Counted from the stretch's first letter, positions 45,488 to 54,808 are shown. The stretch: DNA of 64,000 nt from Citrobacter freundii (GCF_029717145.1 NZ_CP099222.1:2294001-2358000); one strand, 5' to 3'. Numbers and translations: made by a program. The notes: a model not told the origin generated them from the sequence alone.

Positions 45488-46879
45488 ATGAGTGTATTAA
45501 TCGCCCTGGCCGCGCTGGGCCTGCTGATGCTGGCAGCCTATCGCGGATACAGCGTCATCCTGTTTGCCCCCATCGCGGCATTAGGTGCTGTTTTGCTGAC
45601 TGAACCCAGCGCCGTCGGTCCTGCCTTTACCGGCCTGTTCATGGAAAAAATGGTCGGTTTTGTGAAGCTGTACTTCCCGGTGTTCTTACTGGGTGCAGTG
45701 TTTGGCAAGTTAATCGAATTATCGGGTTTTTCCCGTTCAATCGTCGCCGCCGCCATCAACATCCTCGGGCGGCGTCACGCCATTCCGGTGATCGTGCTGG
45801 TGTGCGCGCTGCTGACTTACGGCGGTGTCTCGCTGTTCGTGGTGGCGTTTGCGGTGTATCCGTTTGCCGCAGAGCTGTTCCGTCAGAGCAACATTCCGAA
45901 GCGACTGATCCCGGCCACCATAGCGCTGGGCGCCTTCTCTTTCACCATGGATGCACTGCCCGGTACACCGCAGATCCAGAACATTATCCCGACCAGCTTC
46001 TTTGGCACCAACGCCTGGGCCGCGCCCTGGCTGGGGCTGATAGGCTCGCTGTTTATTATCTTTGTCGGCCTGATTTACCTTGAGCGTCAGCGCCGAAAAG
46101 CGCAGGCAAAGAACGAGGGCTATGGCACCGAACTGCTTAACGAACCGGAAACGCCGGATAATATTAATCTGCCAAACCCGATTATTGCGATTTCGCCGCT
46201 GATTCTGGTGGGGGTGTTTAACCTGTTGTTCACCCGCTGGATCCCGGTGTTTTATGGCTCGACTCATCAACTGGAGCTACCGGGTCTTGCCAAACCGATT
46301 ACCACTGAAGTCGGCAAAATTACCGCTATCTGGGCGGTGGAAGCCGCGCTGATTGCCGGGATCCTGCTGGTCGTGATTTTTGGTTTTCGCAATATAAAAG
46401 GTCGCCTGGCGGAAGGCAGCCGAACGGCGGTGGGCGGTGCGATCCTCGCGGCAATGAATACCGCTTCAGAATACGGTTTTGGCGCAGTGATCGCCGCGTT
46501 GCCGGGCTTCCTGGTGCTGTCAAAAGCGCTAGCGGCCATTCCCGACCCGTTGCTCAACGAAGCCATCAGCATCACCACTCTGGCCGGGATCACCGGTTCA
46601 GCATCCGGCGGGATGAGTATTGCGCTGGCGGCAATGTCCGACACCTTTATCGCCGCCGCACATGCCGCCAACATTCCACTGGAAGTCTTTCACCGCGTGG
46701 CCTCTATGGCCAGTGGTGGCATGGATACTCTGCCGCATAACGGGGCGGTAATCACGCTGCTGGCCATCACCGGTCTCAGTCACCGTCAGGCATATGGCGG
46801 GATCTTCGCCATCACCATAATCAAAAGTCTGGCCGTTCTGTTTGTGATCGGCGTCTTCTACACCACCGGCATTGTTTAA
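45488..46879 (+). CDS. GntP family permease (probable 3-hydroxybutyrate/acetoacetate uptake)
   Basis: A 463-residue inner-membrane carrier with about 12 helices, of the GntP/ion-transporter superfamily. Recognisable segments are KLYFPVFLLGAVFGKLIELS, LLTYGGVSLFVVAFAVYPFA and MDALPGTPQIQNIIPTSFFG. GntP itself carries gluconate, but similar carriers within CoA-transferase/3-hydroxybutyrate clusters take up short hydroxyacids. GAGGAG lies nearer the second ATG (45488) than 45485, so the former is chosen. Substrate is inferred from context. Confidence 0.87.
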   Translation: MSVLIALAALGLLMLAAYRGYSVILFAPIAALGAVLLTEPSAVGPAFTGLFMEKMVGFVKLYFPVFLLGAVFGKLIELSGFSRSIVAAAINILGRRHAIPVIVLVCALLTYGGVSLFVVAFAVYPFAAELFRQSNIPKRLIPATIALGAFSFTMDALPGTPQIQNIIPTSFFGTNAWAAPWLGLIGSLFIIFVGLIYLERQRRKAQAKNEGYGTELLNEPETPDNINLPNPIIAISPLILVGVFNLLFTRWIPVFYGSTHQLELPGLAKPITTEVGKITAIWAVEAALIAGILLVVIFGFRNIKGRLAEGSRTAVGGAILAAMNTASEYGFGAVIAALPGFLVLSKALAAIPDPLLNEAISITTLAGITGSASGGMSIALAAMSDTFIAAAHAANIPLEVFHRVASMASGGMDTLPHNGAVITLLAITGLSHRQAYGGIFAITIIKSLAVLFVIGVFYTTGIV

Positions 46880-46890
46880 GGAGAATCATC

Positions 46891-47661
46891 ATGAACTTAA
46901 CGGGAAAAGTGGCCCTGGTTACCGGCTCCACCAGCGGTATTGGATTAGGCATTGCGCAGGTGCTGGCAAAAGCCGGCGCCACTCTGATTCTTAACGGCTT
47001 TGGTGATGCTGAAGCGGCAAAAGATGCCGTGGCGAAGTATGGCAAAACACCGGGGTATCACGGGGCGGATCTCAGCGATGCAGCGCAAATTACCGAGATG
47101 ATGCGCTACGCCGACAGCGAGTTCGGCGGCGTGGATATTCTGGTCAACAACGCCGGGATCCAGCATGTTTCACCGCTGGAGACGTTCCCGGTCGATAAAT
47201 GGAATGCGATCATCGCGATTAATCTGTCCTCCGTTTTTCACACTACCCGTCTGGCGCTGCCCGGCATGCGTCAACGCAACTGGGGCCGCATCATTAATAT
47301 CGCCTCTGTGCACGGGCTGGTGGCGTCAAAAGAAAAATCGGCCTATGTCGCGGCTAAACACGGCGTGGTGGGGCTAACCAAGACCACCGCACTTGAGACG
47401 GCACAGACCGGCATAACCTGTAACGCACTGTGTCCCGGCTGGGTGCTGACGCCGCTGGTACAACAGCAGATCGACAAGCGCATTGCCGAGGGCACCGCGC
47501 CGGATGTTGCGCGCGATGCTCTGCTCGCGGAGAAGCAACCGTCACGCGAGTTTGTCACCCCGGAACAACTGGGAGAGCTGGCGCTGTTCTTATGTTCAGA
47601 CGGTGCGGCGCAGGTGCGCGGTGTGGCGTGGAATATGGACGGCGGTTGGGTGGCGCAGTAA
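46891..47661 (+). CDS. bdhA: D-3-hydroxybutyrate dehydrogenase (SDR)
   Basis: A 256-residue short-chain dehydrogenase: TGSTSGIGLGIAQVLAKAG binds NAD, NNAGIQHVSPLE follows, and the catalytic Ser-Tyr-Lys set is in IASVHG and YVAAK. QHVSPLETFP and WVLTPLVQQQI are characteristic of 3-hydroxybutyrate dehydrogenases. It oxidises D-3-hydroxybutyrate to acetoacetate, which the CoA-transferase and thiolase then turn into acetyl-CoA. Last gene of the operon; a REP-like hairpin follows. Confidence 0.92.
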   Translation: MNLTGKVALVTGSTSGIGLGIAQVLAKAGATLILNGFGDAEAAKDAVAKYGKTPGYHGADLSDAAQITEMMRYADSEFGGVDILVNNAGIQHVSPLETFPVDKWNAIIAINLSSVFHTTRLALPGMRQRNWGRIINIASVHGLVASKEKSAYVAAKHGVVGLTKTTALETAQTGITCNALCPGWVLTPLVQQQIDKRIAEGTAPDVARDALLAEKQPSREFVTPEQLGELALFLCSDGAAQVRGVAWNMDGGWVAQ

Positions 47662-47670
47662 GTTATGTCA

Positions 47671-47694
47671 GCCGGATGCGCTCTCGCATCCGGC
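47671..47694. repeat. REP-like palindrome between bdhA and osmC
   Basis: GCCGGATGCG and CGCATCCGGC form a perfect 10-bp stem with a four-base loop. It lies between convergent genes and resembles a REP unit; it may also protect or end transcripts. Confidence 0.75.
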
Positions 47695-47703
47695 ACATCA
47701 TCG

Positions 47704-48135
47704 TTAAGACTTCAGCTGGTAATCCAGCGTAATTTCCGCGTTCAGAACCTGTGACACCGGACATCCGGCTTTCGCTTTCTGGATAATACCGTCAAAGGTT
47801 GCGGCATCAATGCCGGGCACGGAAACGTCACTGTGCAGCGCCACTTTGGTGATGGCAAAACCCGCATCCACCTTATCCAGAGAAACATCGGCAGTGGTAT
47901 CAATGGCGTCTGGCGTGAAGCCCGCCTCACCCAGCATTAACGAAAGCGCCATCGAGAAGCAGGCCGCATGAGCCGCGCCAATCAACTCTTCAGGATTGGT
48001 GCCTTTCGCACCTTCAAATCGCGTATTAAACCCATACGGCTGCTGGTTCAACACGCCACTTTCGGTCGACACGGTCCCTTTACCGCGTTTAATGTCGCCT
48101 TCCCAGTGTGCCTGACCTTTCTTATGGATAGTCAT
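47704..48135 (-). CDS. osmC: Peroxiredoxin OsmC
   Basis: A 143-residue hydroperoxide reductase induced by osmotic stress, acting on organic peroxides. The two redox cysteines are in AHAACFSMAL and AGCPVSQVL. The start giving MTIHKKGQAHW matches K-12; eleven further codons upstream are open but not used. In K-12 the order is osmC-bdm-sra-maeA; the bdm gene is missing here. Confidence 0.95.
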   Translation of the reverse strand: MTIHKKGQAHWEGDIKRGKGTVSTESGVLNQQPYGFNTRFEGAKGTNPEELIGAAHAACFSMALSLMLGEAGFTPDAIDTTADVSLDKVDAGFAITKVALHSDVSVPGIDAATFDGIIQKAKAGCPVSQVLNAEITLDYQLKS

Positions 48136-48363
48136 TACCGCTCTCCTGTGTTGTCGTCGGAGTAACAAGTATAGGACGCTGAGGGAAACACATGACGCAT
48201 ATTGGATAGTTCTGTATTAACTGCTTAAGCATTGACCTTTCAGATGAAATGACCGACCATCCAGAAAGCCGTTATTTTAGACACCGGCTGTTAATCAGGT
48301 TGTATTTCGTCCGTGCTTACGCGGGCTCGCCCTTGAAACCAGTAACAGGATTAAGGAGTTAGA

Positions 48364-48504
48364 ATGAAATCGAACCGTCAGGCCCGTCATGTTCTTGGAC
48401 TGGACCACAAAATCTCCAATCAACGTAAAACCGTGACCGAAGGCGACAAAACCAGCGTGGTCAACAACCCTACCGGAAGAAAACGCCGCGCTGACGCCAA
48501 GTAA
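48364..48504 (+). CDS. sra: Stationary-phase-induced ribosome-associated protein Sra
   Basis: A 46-codon basic protein ([20 protein letters not shown]...GRKRRADAK) nearly identical to E. coli Sra (RpsV, 45 residues), which binds the 30S subunit in stationary phase. The ATG is preceded by AAGGAG. A terminator follows. The gene is short enough to be missed by ORF length cut-offs. Confidence 0.95.
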   Translation: MKSNRQARHVLGLDHKISNQRKTVTEGDKTSVVNNPTGRKRRADAK

Positions 48505-48537
48505 TACCCCGCACGTTATACTGAATAATGATGATAT

Positions 48538-48566
48538 ACACCATTGCAACCGCAGTGGTGTTTTTG
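48538..48566 (+). terminator. Terminator of sra
   Basis: ACACCATTGC and GCAGTGGTGT pair (one G-T pair) around AACC, followed by TTTTT. Confidence 0.88.
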
Positions 48567-48683
48567 CTTATAAAACCCCTTAACCCATTCACAATGCTTT
48601 ATACTTCGGCCGTTTCCCTGGCGGAAGGCAACCTACGATCATAAACAGTGCCAGGGAGGGTTATTCAAAAAAGAGTGAGTGAC

Positions 48684-50381
48684 ATGGAAAACGAAACTAA
48701 CAAACTGCGTTCCCTTTACATCCCTTACGCTGGCCCGGTACTGCTGGAATTTCCCTTACTGAACAAAGGGAGTGCTTTCAGTGTGGAAGAACGCCGTAAC
48801 TTCAACCTGCTGGGGTTACTGCCGGAAGTGGTCGAGACGATTGAAGAGCAGGCCGAACGCGCCTGGATCCAATATCAGGGATTCAAAACGGAAATCGACA
48901 AACATATCTACCTGCGCAACATTCAGGATACCAACGAAACCCTGTTTTACCGACTGGTACAAAACCATCTTGATGAGATGATGCCGGTTATCTATACCCC
49001 GACGGTGGGTGCCGCCTGTGAGCGTTTCTCCGAGATTTATCGTCGCGCGCGCGGCGTGTTTATCTCCTACCAGAACCGCCATAACATGGACGATATCCTG
49101 CAAAACGTCCCGAACCACAATATCAAAGTTATCGTCGTGACCGACGGTGAACGTATTCTGGGTCTTGGCGACCAGGGGATCGGCGGGATGGGCATTCCTA
49201 TCGGCAAACTGTCGCTGTACACCGCCTGTGGCGGCATCAGCCCGGCCTACACCCTGCCGGTAGTGCTGGATGTCGGTACCAACAATCAGCAGTTGCTGAA
49301 CGATCCGCTGTATATGGGCTGGCGTAATCCGCGCATCACCGACGATGAATACTACGAATTTGTTGATGAGTTCATCCAGGCGGTGAAACATCGCTGGCCC
49401 GAAGTGCTGCTGCAGTTTGAAGACTTCGCGCAGAAAAACGCCATGCCGTTGCTGACCCGCTATCGTGATGAAATTTGCTCGTTTAATGACGATATTCAGG
49501 GCACGGCGGCGGTTACCGTCGGGACGCTGATTGCGGCCAGCCGCGCGGCGGGCAGCCAGTTGAGCGAACAAAATATTGTCTTCCTTGGTGCGGGGTCCGC
49601 CGGTTGCGGGATTGCCGAGCAGATCATCGCGCAGATCCAGCGTGAAGGATTAAGCGAAGAGGCCGCGCGTCAGCGCGTGTTTATGGTTGACCGCTTTGGT
49701 CTGTTAACCGACAAAATGCCGAACCTGCTCTCGTTCCAGACCAAACTGGTGCAAAAACGCGAAAACCTGCAGCACTGGGATACGAAAGAAGATGTGCTGT
49801 CTCTGCTCGACGTGGTTCGCAACGTGAAGCCGGACATTCTGATTGGTGTCTCCGGTCAGACGGGCCTGTTTACCGAAGAAATTATTCGCGAGATGCACAA
49901 GCACTGTCCGCGCCCAATCGTCATGCCGCTGTCTAACCCGACGTCGCGCGTGGAAGCCACGCCGCAGGATATTATTGCCTGGACCGAAGGCAATGCGCTG
50001 GTGGCCACCGGTAGCCCGTTTGCCCCGGTAGCCTGGAAAGATAAAATCTACCCGATTGCCCAGTGTAACAACGCCTATATCTTCCCGGGTATCGGTCTTG
50101 GCGTGATCGCCTCTGGCGCCAAGCGCATCACTGATGAAATGCTGATGTCGGCCAGCGAAACGCTGGCACAGTATTCACCGCTGGTGTTGAACGGCGAAGG
50201 GCTGGTATTACCGGAACTGAAGGATATTCAGACCGTTTCCCGCGCCATAGCCTTTGCCGTAGGTAAAATGGCCCAGCAGCAAGGCATGGCAGTGAAAACA
50301 TCGGCTGAAGCCCTGCAGCAGGCGATTGACGAGAATTTCTGGCAAGCAGAATATCGCGACTACCGTCGTACCTCTATCTGA
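48684..50381 (+). CDS. maeA: NAD-dependent malic enzyme MaeA
   Basis: A 565-residue enzyme that decarboxylates malate to pyruvate with NAD. The malic N-terminal motif [18 protein letters not shown], the metal-binding [14 protein letters not shown], and the NAD fold [16 protein letters not shown] are present. The start at 48684 ([17 protein letters not shown]) matches the K-12 length; a GTG twelve codons upstream is in frame but unlikely. Preceded by GTGAGTGAC. A strong GC hairpin follows. Confidence 0.96.
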   Translation: MENETNKLRSLYIPYAGPVLLEFPLLNKGSAFSVEERRNFNLLGLLPEVVETIEEQAERAWIQYQGFKTEIDKHIYLRNIQDTNETLFYRLVQNHLDEMMPVIYTPTVGAACERFSEIYRRARGVFISYQNRHNMDDILQNVPNHNIKVIVVTDGERILGLGDQGIGGMGIPIGKLSLYTACGGISPAYTLPVVLDVGTNNQQLLNDPLYMGWRNPRITDDEYYEFVDEFIQAVKHRWPEVLLQFEDFAQKNAMPLLTRYRDEICSFNDDIQGTAAVTVGTLIAASRAAGSQLSEQNIVFLGAGSAGCGIAEQIIAQIQREGLSEEAARQRVFMVDRFGLLTDKMPNLLSFQTKLVQKRENLQHWDTKEDVLSLLDVVRNVKPDILIGVSGQTGLFTEEIIREMHKHCPRPIVMPLSNPTSRVEATPQDIIAWTEGNALVATGSPFAPVAWKDKIYPIAQCNNAYIFPGIGLGVIASGAKRITDEMLMSASETLAQYSPLVLNGEGLVLPELKDIQTVSRAIAFAVGKMAQQQGMAVKTSAEALQQAIDENFWQAEYRDYRRTSI

Positions 50382-50387
50382 CGGTTT

Positions 50388-50416
50388 ACCCGGCGGCGCC
50401 CTGCCGCCGGGTGTTC
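50388..50416 (+). terminator. Hairpin after maeA (probable terminator)
   Basis: ACCCGGCGGC and GCCGCCGGGT form a perfect 10-bp GC-rich stem with a five-base loop, six bases after the maeA stop. The T-run is weak (GTGTTC). Confidence 0.7.
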
Positions 50417-50495
50417 AACACTTGCACAATTCAGCGACTTGCGATTACACTTTCACCATCGATTAACATTCGGGAAAAAACTAAGGAGGATACTT

Positions 50496-50579
50496 ATGCT
50501 GTACTGTGAACGTTTGATCGTTTCACATGCTTTTGGCGATCGCCAGTGCTCAAGCGTTATCGGTATCGTGCTGCGATAA
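50496..50579 (+). CDS. 27-residue leader peptide upstream of the ABC-F gene
   Basis: An ATG at 50496 with a near-perfect ribosome site (AAGGAGG, six bases away) opens a 27-codon frame beginning MLYCERLIVSHAFG and ending GIVLR. No domain is recognisable. Its last ten codons and stop lie inside a strong RNA hairpin (50548-50592). The 112 bases after it reach the ABC-F start. The layout is that of a translated leader controlling a downstream gene by ribosome position. That the peptide is made is inferred from the ribosome site only. Confidence 0.6.
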   Translation: MLYCERLIVSHAFGDRQCSSVIGIVLR

Positions 50580-50592
50580 CTTCTGCTTGAGC
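50548..50592 (+). promoter_or_regulatory. Candidate attenuator/translation-control hairpin of the ABC-F gene
   Basis: GCTCAAGC plus GTTATCG (50548-50562) pair perfectly with CGATAAC (50574-50580) and GCTTGAGC (50585-50592), leaving a bulge TTCT. The 5' arm is within the leader ORF. The same CTCAAG can also pair with CTTGAG at 50677-50682, which contains the GAG of the ABC-F ribosome site. The two pairings exclude each other, so leader translation could expose or hide the start. A weaker hairpin (CGTCA...TGACG) followed by GTTTTT at 50638-50664 is a possible terminator. Confidence 0.5.
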
Positions 50593-50691
50593 GAAGCTAA
50601 CTTCTAAATCCCCTTCTCTCGGGCTTACCGGGTTATCGTCAGCGATGTTTGACGAGGCGTTTTTACGTCTGTAACTCTTGAGTAAGCAACA

Positions 50692-52407
50692 ATGAGCACA
50701 TTACTAACCGCACAATCCTTACACGTTGATACGGCATTTGGCACGCTATTCGACGATCTCACTTTTACCCTGAAAAAAGGCGACCGCATTGGGCTTATCG
50801 GCTACAACGGCTGCGGCAAAAGCACGCTGTTAAAACTGCTGGATGGCACGATTTCTCCCACCAGCGGATCCATTGCCCAGGCACATCACTGTCATCTTGC
50901 GCGCGTAGAACAGCATTTGCCGGATGAGATCCTGCCGCTAACACTCCAGGAAGCCGTACTGGCACAACTTCCCGAGCATGAACGCGCGGGTCAGCAATGG
51001 CGGGTTGAGTCACTACTCGCAGAAATGGGCTTTACGCCGGAGAATTTGCACCTCACCGCACAAACGCTGAGCGGCGGCCAGCACACGCGCCTGCTGCTGG
51101 CCCGCGCGCTGATGCGCAATCCCGACCTGCTGTTGCTGGATGAACCGGGTAACCATCTGGATTTGCCCACATTGCTGTGGCTGGAGCAGTTTTTACAGCG
51201 CTGGTCCGGCAGTTTTGTGGTGGTGTCTCACGATCCACAATTGCTGGATGCAGTGACGCACGGAACGTGGATCCTCCGGGATCATTCCCTGCATGCGTTC
51301 GATCTCCCCTGTAGTGCGGCGCGCCAAGCGTTGGTGGACAGAGATGCCAGCGATGCCTTGCGCCATAAGGCAGAACAAAAGGAAATCGATCGCGTTACTG
51401 CCAGCGCCAAACGTCTGGCCACCTGGGGACGGGTCTACGACAACGAAGATTTGTCTCGCAAAGCCAAACAGATGGAAAAACAAGTGCAGCGCCTGAAGGA
51501 TGACCAGACGGATGTCACCGCCGGAAGTCAGTGGTCACTAACATTGAATGGCGATGCCCTGCGTGCCGACCGCTTGCTGGAAATGACAGACCTCCCCGTC
51601 TCTCCGGCAGAGGATGCGGCAACGCTGTTTTCCATTGCCGGTATTCGCATCAAAAGCGGCGATCGCGTGGCGATTGTCGGGCGTAACGGCTGTGGAAAAT
51701 CGTCGCTATTAAAGCTTATCTGGCAGCAATATCAGACGCAAATGACCTCGACATCGCTGGTGCTGCACCGGCGGGCGACGCTGGGGTATTACGACCAGTC
51801 GCTCAACCAGCTTGCGGATAACGATTCGTTGTTCGAGGCTCTCGAGCCGTTTGCCCCGCAGCCGGATGTGCGCAAAATGGCACTGATTAGCGCGGGGTTC
51901 CCGTGGATCCGCCACGCTCAACGGGTCAGCACCTTAAGCGGCGGCGAACGTTCGCGCCTGCTGTTTATCGGGCTGACGCTTGCCCGCTATAGCCTGTTGA
52001 TGCTCGACGAGCCGACCAACCATCTGGATATGGAAGGCAAAGAAGCGCTGGCGCACACGCTGCAACACTTCAGCGGCGGCGTGCTGCTGGTCAGTCATGA
52101 CCGTCAGCTTATCCGCCAAAGCTGCAACCGCTTCTGGTTTATTGATGAGGGTGAACTTAGCGAATGGCACGACCTGGAAGCGATTAACGCCCGCATTCAG
52201 GAAACCGCCAGTGAGCTAGCGGCGAGCAAAACGGTGGCAGAGGTTGTTCCTGATCCTCATCATCATGGCGACGAAATACTGGAGAAACTTCTCGAACTGG
52301 AGCAGCGGCTGTTTGATGACCTGGCACGCAAAACCAAACATCAAAAACCGCAGTTGCAGGCACAATGGCGCAAGGAGATTGCGCATCTGAATTCACTGCT
52401 GGACTAA
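50692..52407 (+). CDS. ABC-F family ATPase (ribosome-associated type)
   Basis: A 571-residue soluble protein with two ABC domains and no membrane part. The first has Walker A GYNGCGKST, signature LSGGQHTRLLLA and Walker B LLLDEPGNHLDL; the second has GRNGCGKSS, LSGGERSRLLFI and LMLDEPTNHLDM. A charged linker (about residues 215-310) joins them, and the C-terminus is a coiled coil (LEKLLELEQRLFDDLARKTK). ABC-F proteins act on ribosomes, some giving antibiotic resistance. It is not one of the four E. coli paralogs as I remember them (EttA, Uup, YheS, YbiT). The unusual DEPGN in the first Walker B replaces DEPTN. It occupies the place of adhP in K-12. Confidence 0.88.
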   Translation: MSTLLTAQSLHVDTAFGTLFDDLTFTLKKGDRIGLIGYNGCGKSTLLKLLDGTISPTSGSIAQAHHCHLARVEQHLPDEILPLTLQEAVLAQLPEHERAGQQWRVESLLAEMGFTPENLHLTAQTLSGGQHTRLLLARALMRNPDLLLLDEPGNHLDLPTLLWLEQFLQRWSGSFVVVSHDPQLLDAVTHGTWILRDHSLHAFDLPCSAARQALVDRDASDALRHKAEQKEIDRVTASAKRLATWGRVYDNEDLSRKAKQMEKQVQRLKDDQTDVTAGSQWSLTLNGDALRADRLLEMTDLPVSPAEDAATLFSIAGIRIKSGDRVAIVGRNGCGKSSLLKLIWQQYQTQMTSTSLVLHRRATLGYYDQSLNQLADNDSLFEALEPFAPQPDVRKMALISAGFPWIRHAQRVSTLSGGERSRLLFIGLTLARYSLLMLDEPTNHLDMEGKEALAHTLQHFSGGVLLVSHDRQLIRQSCNRFWFIDEGELSEWHDLEAINARIQETASELAASKTVAEVVPDPHHHGDEILEKLLELEQRLFDDLARKTKHQKPQLQAQWRKEIAHLNSLLD

Positions 52408-52530
52408 AACGGTTGCCGGATGGCGGCATTATGTCGCCGTCTGGCGAATCTTGCGCGCCGCTTTCCATTTATCCCCCCGCCCGCTTTTCCTTTTACCGCA
52501 CTCGCTGCACACTTTGGCAAAATTCGGCTA

Positions 52531-52582
52531 TTAGTGTTGCGTTCAGCGGAACACTAATGATAATGTTCCTTTTGAGGGAACA
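52531..52582 (+). promoter_or_regulatory. higBA promoter region with two operator-like dyads
   Basis: TTAGTGTT and AACACTAA (52531-52557, perfect 8 bp), and TGTTCC with GGAACA (52564-52582, perfect 6 bp), stand just before the higB start. Antitoxins of this family repress their own operon through such palindromes. The dyads share GTTC/GAAC, which supports one protein binding both. Confidence 0.6.
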
Positions 52583-52594
52583 AGGAAGTTATGG

Positions 52595-52873
52595 ATGATC
52601 ATGAACTTCAGACACAAAGGATTGCGCGACTTGTTTCTTCAGGGGCGAACATCAGGCGTGACGGCGAAGCATGTCCGACGATTGCGGCACCGACTTGCCG
52701 TTATTGATGCAGCGAGCCATGTAACAGATATCAATATGCCTGGTTATAAACTGCACGCGTTAACGGGCGATCGCGACGGCGTTTTGTCGATTTCTGTTTC
52801 AGGCAACTGGCGTATTACGTTTGAATTCGTCAATGGTGATGCATATATACTGGATTACGAGGACTATCATTGA
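52595..52873 (+). CDS. higB: HigB-type mRNA interferase toxin
   Basis: A 92-residue RelE-superfamily toxin of the plasmid-maintenance killer group: [14 protein letters not shown], then [33 protein letters not shown] and the end [20 protein letters not shown]. The catalytic basic residues lie in the [11 protein letters not shown] and GNWRITF strands. AAGGAAG precedes the start. It cuts mRNA on the ribosome. Its stop overlaps the higA start (TGATG). Confidence 0.9.
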   Translation: MIMNFRHKGLRDLFLQGRTSGVTAKHVRRLRHRLAVIDAASHVTDINMPGYKLHALTGDRDGVLSISVSGNWRITFEFVNGDAYILDYEDYH

Positions 52874-53157
52874 TGAAAATGGCTAATCATCCCCGTCCGG
52901 GGGATATTATTCAGGAAGCGCTGGATGAGTTAAACGTCAGCCTGCGCGAATTTGCCAGAGCAATGGAGATTGCCCCCTCAACCGCGAGCCGACTGTTAAC
53001 GGGCAAGGCAGCATTAACCCCGGAAATGGCGATCAAACTTTCAGTGGTGATCGGCAGTTCGCCCGAAATGTGGTTGAATCTGCAGAATGCCTGGAGTCTG
53101 GCTGAAGCGCAAAAAAGCGTGGATATCTCACGTCTGCGCAAACTGGTAGCACAGTAA
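52873..53157 (+). CDS. higA: HigA antitoxin (YddM)
   Basis: A 94-residue HTH_3/XRE protein: [16 protein letters not shown], the helix-turn-helix [20 protein letters not shown] and [20 protein letters not shown], typical of HigA. Very close to E. coli YddM, which sits beside fdnI in K-12 too. It neutralises HigB and represses the operon. The ATG at 52873 overlaps the higB stop. Confidence 0.92.
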   Translation: MKMANHPRPGDIIQEALDELNVSLREFARAMEIAPSTASRLLTGKAALTPEMAIKLSVVIGSSPEMWLNLQNAWSLAEAQKSVDISRLRKLVAQ

Positions 53158-53209
53158 CGGTATTGTAGGCTGGATAAACCTGCGCTATCCGGCAGGTCTT
53201 AATGGACAA

Positions 53210-53241
53210 AAAAATGGCGCTACATCGGTAGCGCCATTTTT
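53210..53241. terminator. Bidirectional terminator between higA and fdnI
   Basis: AAAAATGGCGCTAC and GTAGCGCCATTTTT are perfect 14-bp complements around ATCG, with A/T-runs built in so it works on both strands for convergent genes. Confidence 0.93.
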
Positions 53242-53261
53242 ATCAGCAGAACGTCAATGGG

Positions 53262-53918
53262 TTATTGCAGCCCTTGCTCGTTCTCTTTTTTGGCTTCGGC
53301 TTTTTCGACTTCGCGATACCAGCGTGGGTGATGCTTCTTCGCCCAGCGGCGGCTGACCTTCCCTTCGACCATGCCTTTAATCGATCCTTTCACCCAAAAT
53401 GCCATGTACATATGGATGAGGATGGCGTGCATCAAAATAATACCCGCCGCAGCGTGGATCAGCAGGCTGTAACGCACAACCTGCATTGGGAAGAACTGCG
53501 CAAAGTACGGACGCCAGATAATCACCCCGGTAATCAACAGTACAAAAATCATGCTCATGATCGACCAGAACATCATTTTTTGTCCCGCGTTGTACTTACC
53601 GACGTCCGCCACCTTGTGTTCATTGCCCTTCAGCACTTCCACAATGTTTTTCAGCCACGGAATATCTTTCTTATCCGGGATGTTGTGGTGCACAAAGCGC
53701 ACAAACATGAACATCAGCGCGACGAAAATCAGCAGACCGAAGAATGGGTGCAAAATGCGGCCCATTTGCGGTGTACCGAAGGTCTGCGTCAGCCACTGCA
53801 GCGTCGGGAAGAAAAACGAAATCCCCGACAGCGACACCAGAAAGAAGCAGATCACCACTGTCCAGTGACAGGCGCGGTCGATAAACTTCGTGCGCACAAT
53901 CATTTTCGACTTACTCAT
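53262..53918 (-). CDS. fdnI: Formate dehydrogenase-N gamma subunit (cytochrome b556) FdnI
   Basis: A 218-residue inner-membrane di-haem cytochrome b with four membrane helices. It takes electrons from FdnH and reduces menaquinone on the cytoplasmic side. Haem-ligand His residues lie in [27 protein letters not shown] and [20 protein letters not shown]. The start giving [12 protein letters not shown] matches K-12. It overlaps fdnH by eight bases. Confidence 0.95.
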   Translation of the reverse strand: MSKSKMIVRTKFIDRACHWTVVICFFLVSLSGISFFFPTLQWLTQTFGTPQMGRILHPFFGLLIFVALMFMFVRFVHHNIPDKKDIPWLKNIVEVLKGNEHKVADVGKYNAGQKMMFWSIMSMIFVLLITGVIIWRPYFAQFFPMQVVRYSLLIHAAAGIILMHAILIHMYMAFWVKGSIKGMVEGKVSRRWAKKHHPRWYREVEKAEAKKENEQGLQ

Positions 53919-54795
53919 GATGATCCTCCTCGTCGTCGTCCACTTCCTTGTTCGGGCCAATACCGATGTAGTGATAAATCAGCCCGGCGAAGGTGGCGAT
54001 AAATCCGGCGGCGGCCAGCGGTTTCAGTGCCCCTTTCCACAGATTGATAGAAGTATCTATCTGCGGATCTTTTGGCAAACCGTGGTACAACTCCGGCTGG
54101 TTGGCGTGATGCAGGACGTACATAACGTGCGTTCCACCCACACCCTGCGGGTTGTAGACACCGGCATGTTCGTAGCCGCGCGATTTCAGTTTCTCCACGC
54201 GCTGCTCGGCCATTTCCAGCATCTCTTGCTTGGTGCCGAAATGTATCGCCCCGGTCGGACACGTTTTCACGCAGGCAGGTTCCTGCCCGACGCTCACGCG
54301 ATCCACACACAGCGTACATTTATACACGCGGTTATCCTCTTTATTGAGGCGCGGAATATTAAATGGACACCCGGCAATACAGTAACCGCAGCCAATGCAA
54401 TGCTCTGACTGGAAATCAACAATCCCGTTGGCGTACTGGATGATGGCTCCGGCAGACGGGCACGCCTTCAGGCAGCCCGGATCTTCACAGTGCATACAGC
54501 CGTCTTTACGAATCAGCCATTCCAGCTTGCCATTCTGTTCGGTTTCGGTAAAACGCATCACCGTCCAGGATTTGGCGCTGAGATCGGCAGGGTTGTCGTA
54601 CACCCCGACGCAATGGCCGACTTCATCACGGATATCGTTCCACTCTGAACATGCCACCTGACAGGCTTTACACCCAATACAAGTGGAAACGTCAATCAGC
54701 TTCGCGACTTCTGCTTTGTAATCACGTGCCTGAGGAGGCGGCGTGATGGAGTTGGTAGCGGACCTTTTGATGATGTCCTGCGTTTCCATAGACAT
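53911..54795 (-). CDS. fdnH: Formate dehydrogenase-N beta subunit (four 4Fe-4S) FdnH
   Basis: A 294-residue periplasmic electron-transfer subunit with four ferredoxin-type clusters: [51 protein letters not shown] and [20 protein letters not shown]. One membrane helix near the C-terminus ([19 protein letters not shown]) anchors it. It carries electrons from the FdnG active site to FdnI. No signal peptide; it is exported with FdnG. Confidence 0.96.
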   Translation of the reverse strand: MSMETQDIIKRSATNSITPPPQARDYKAEVAKLIDVSTCIGCKACQVACSEWNDIRDEVGHCVGVYDNPADLSAKSWTVMRFTETEQNGKLEWLIRKDGCMHCEDPGCLKACPSAGAIIQYANGIVDFQSEHCIGCGYCIAGCPFNIPRLNKEDNRVYKCTLCVDRVSVGQEPACVKTCPTGAIHFGTKQEMLEMAEQRVEKLKSRGYEHAGVYNPQGVGGTHVMYVLHHANQPELYHGLPKDPQIDTSINLWKGALKPLAAAGFIATFAGLIYHYIGIGPNKEVDDDEEDHHE

Positions 54796-54808
54796 ATGAT
54801 CGCCTCCC

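Noticed and set aside
48648..48683. Longer MaeA starting at GTG 48648
   Set aside because: No ribosome site, and the ATG at 48684 gives the family N-terminus and length.
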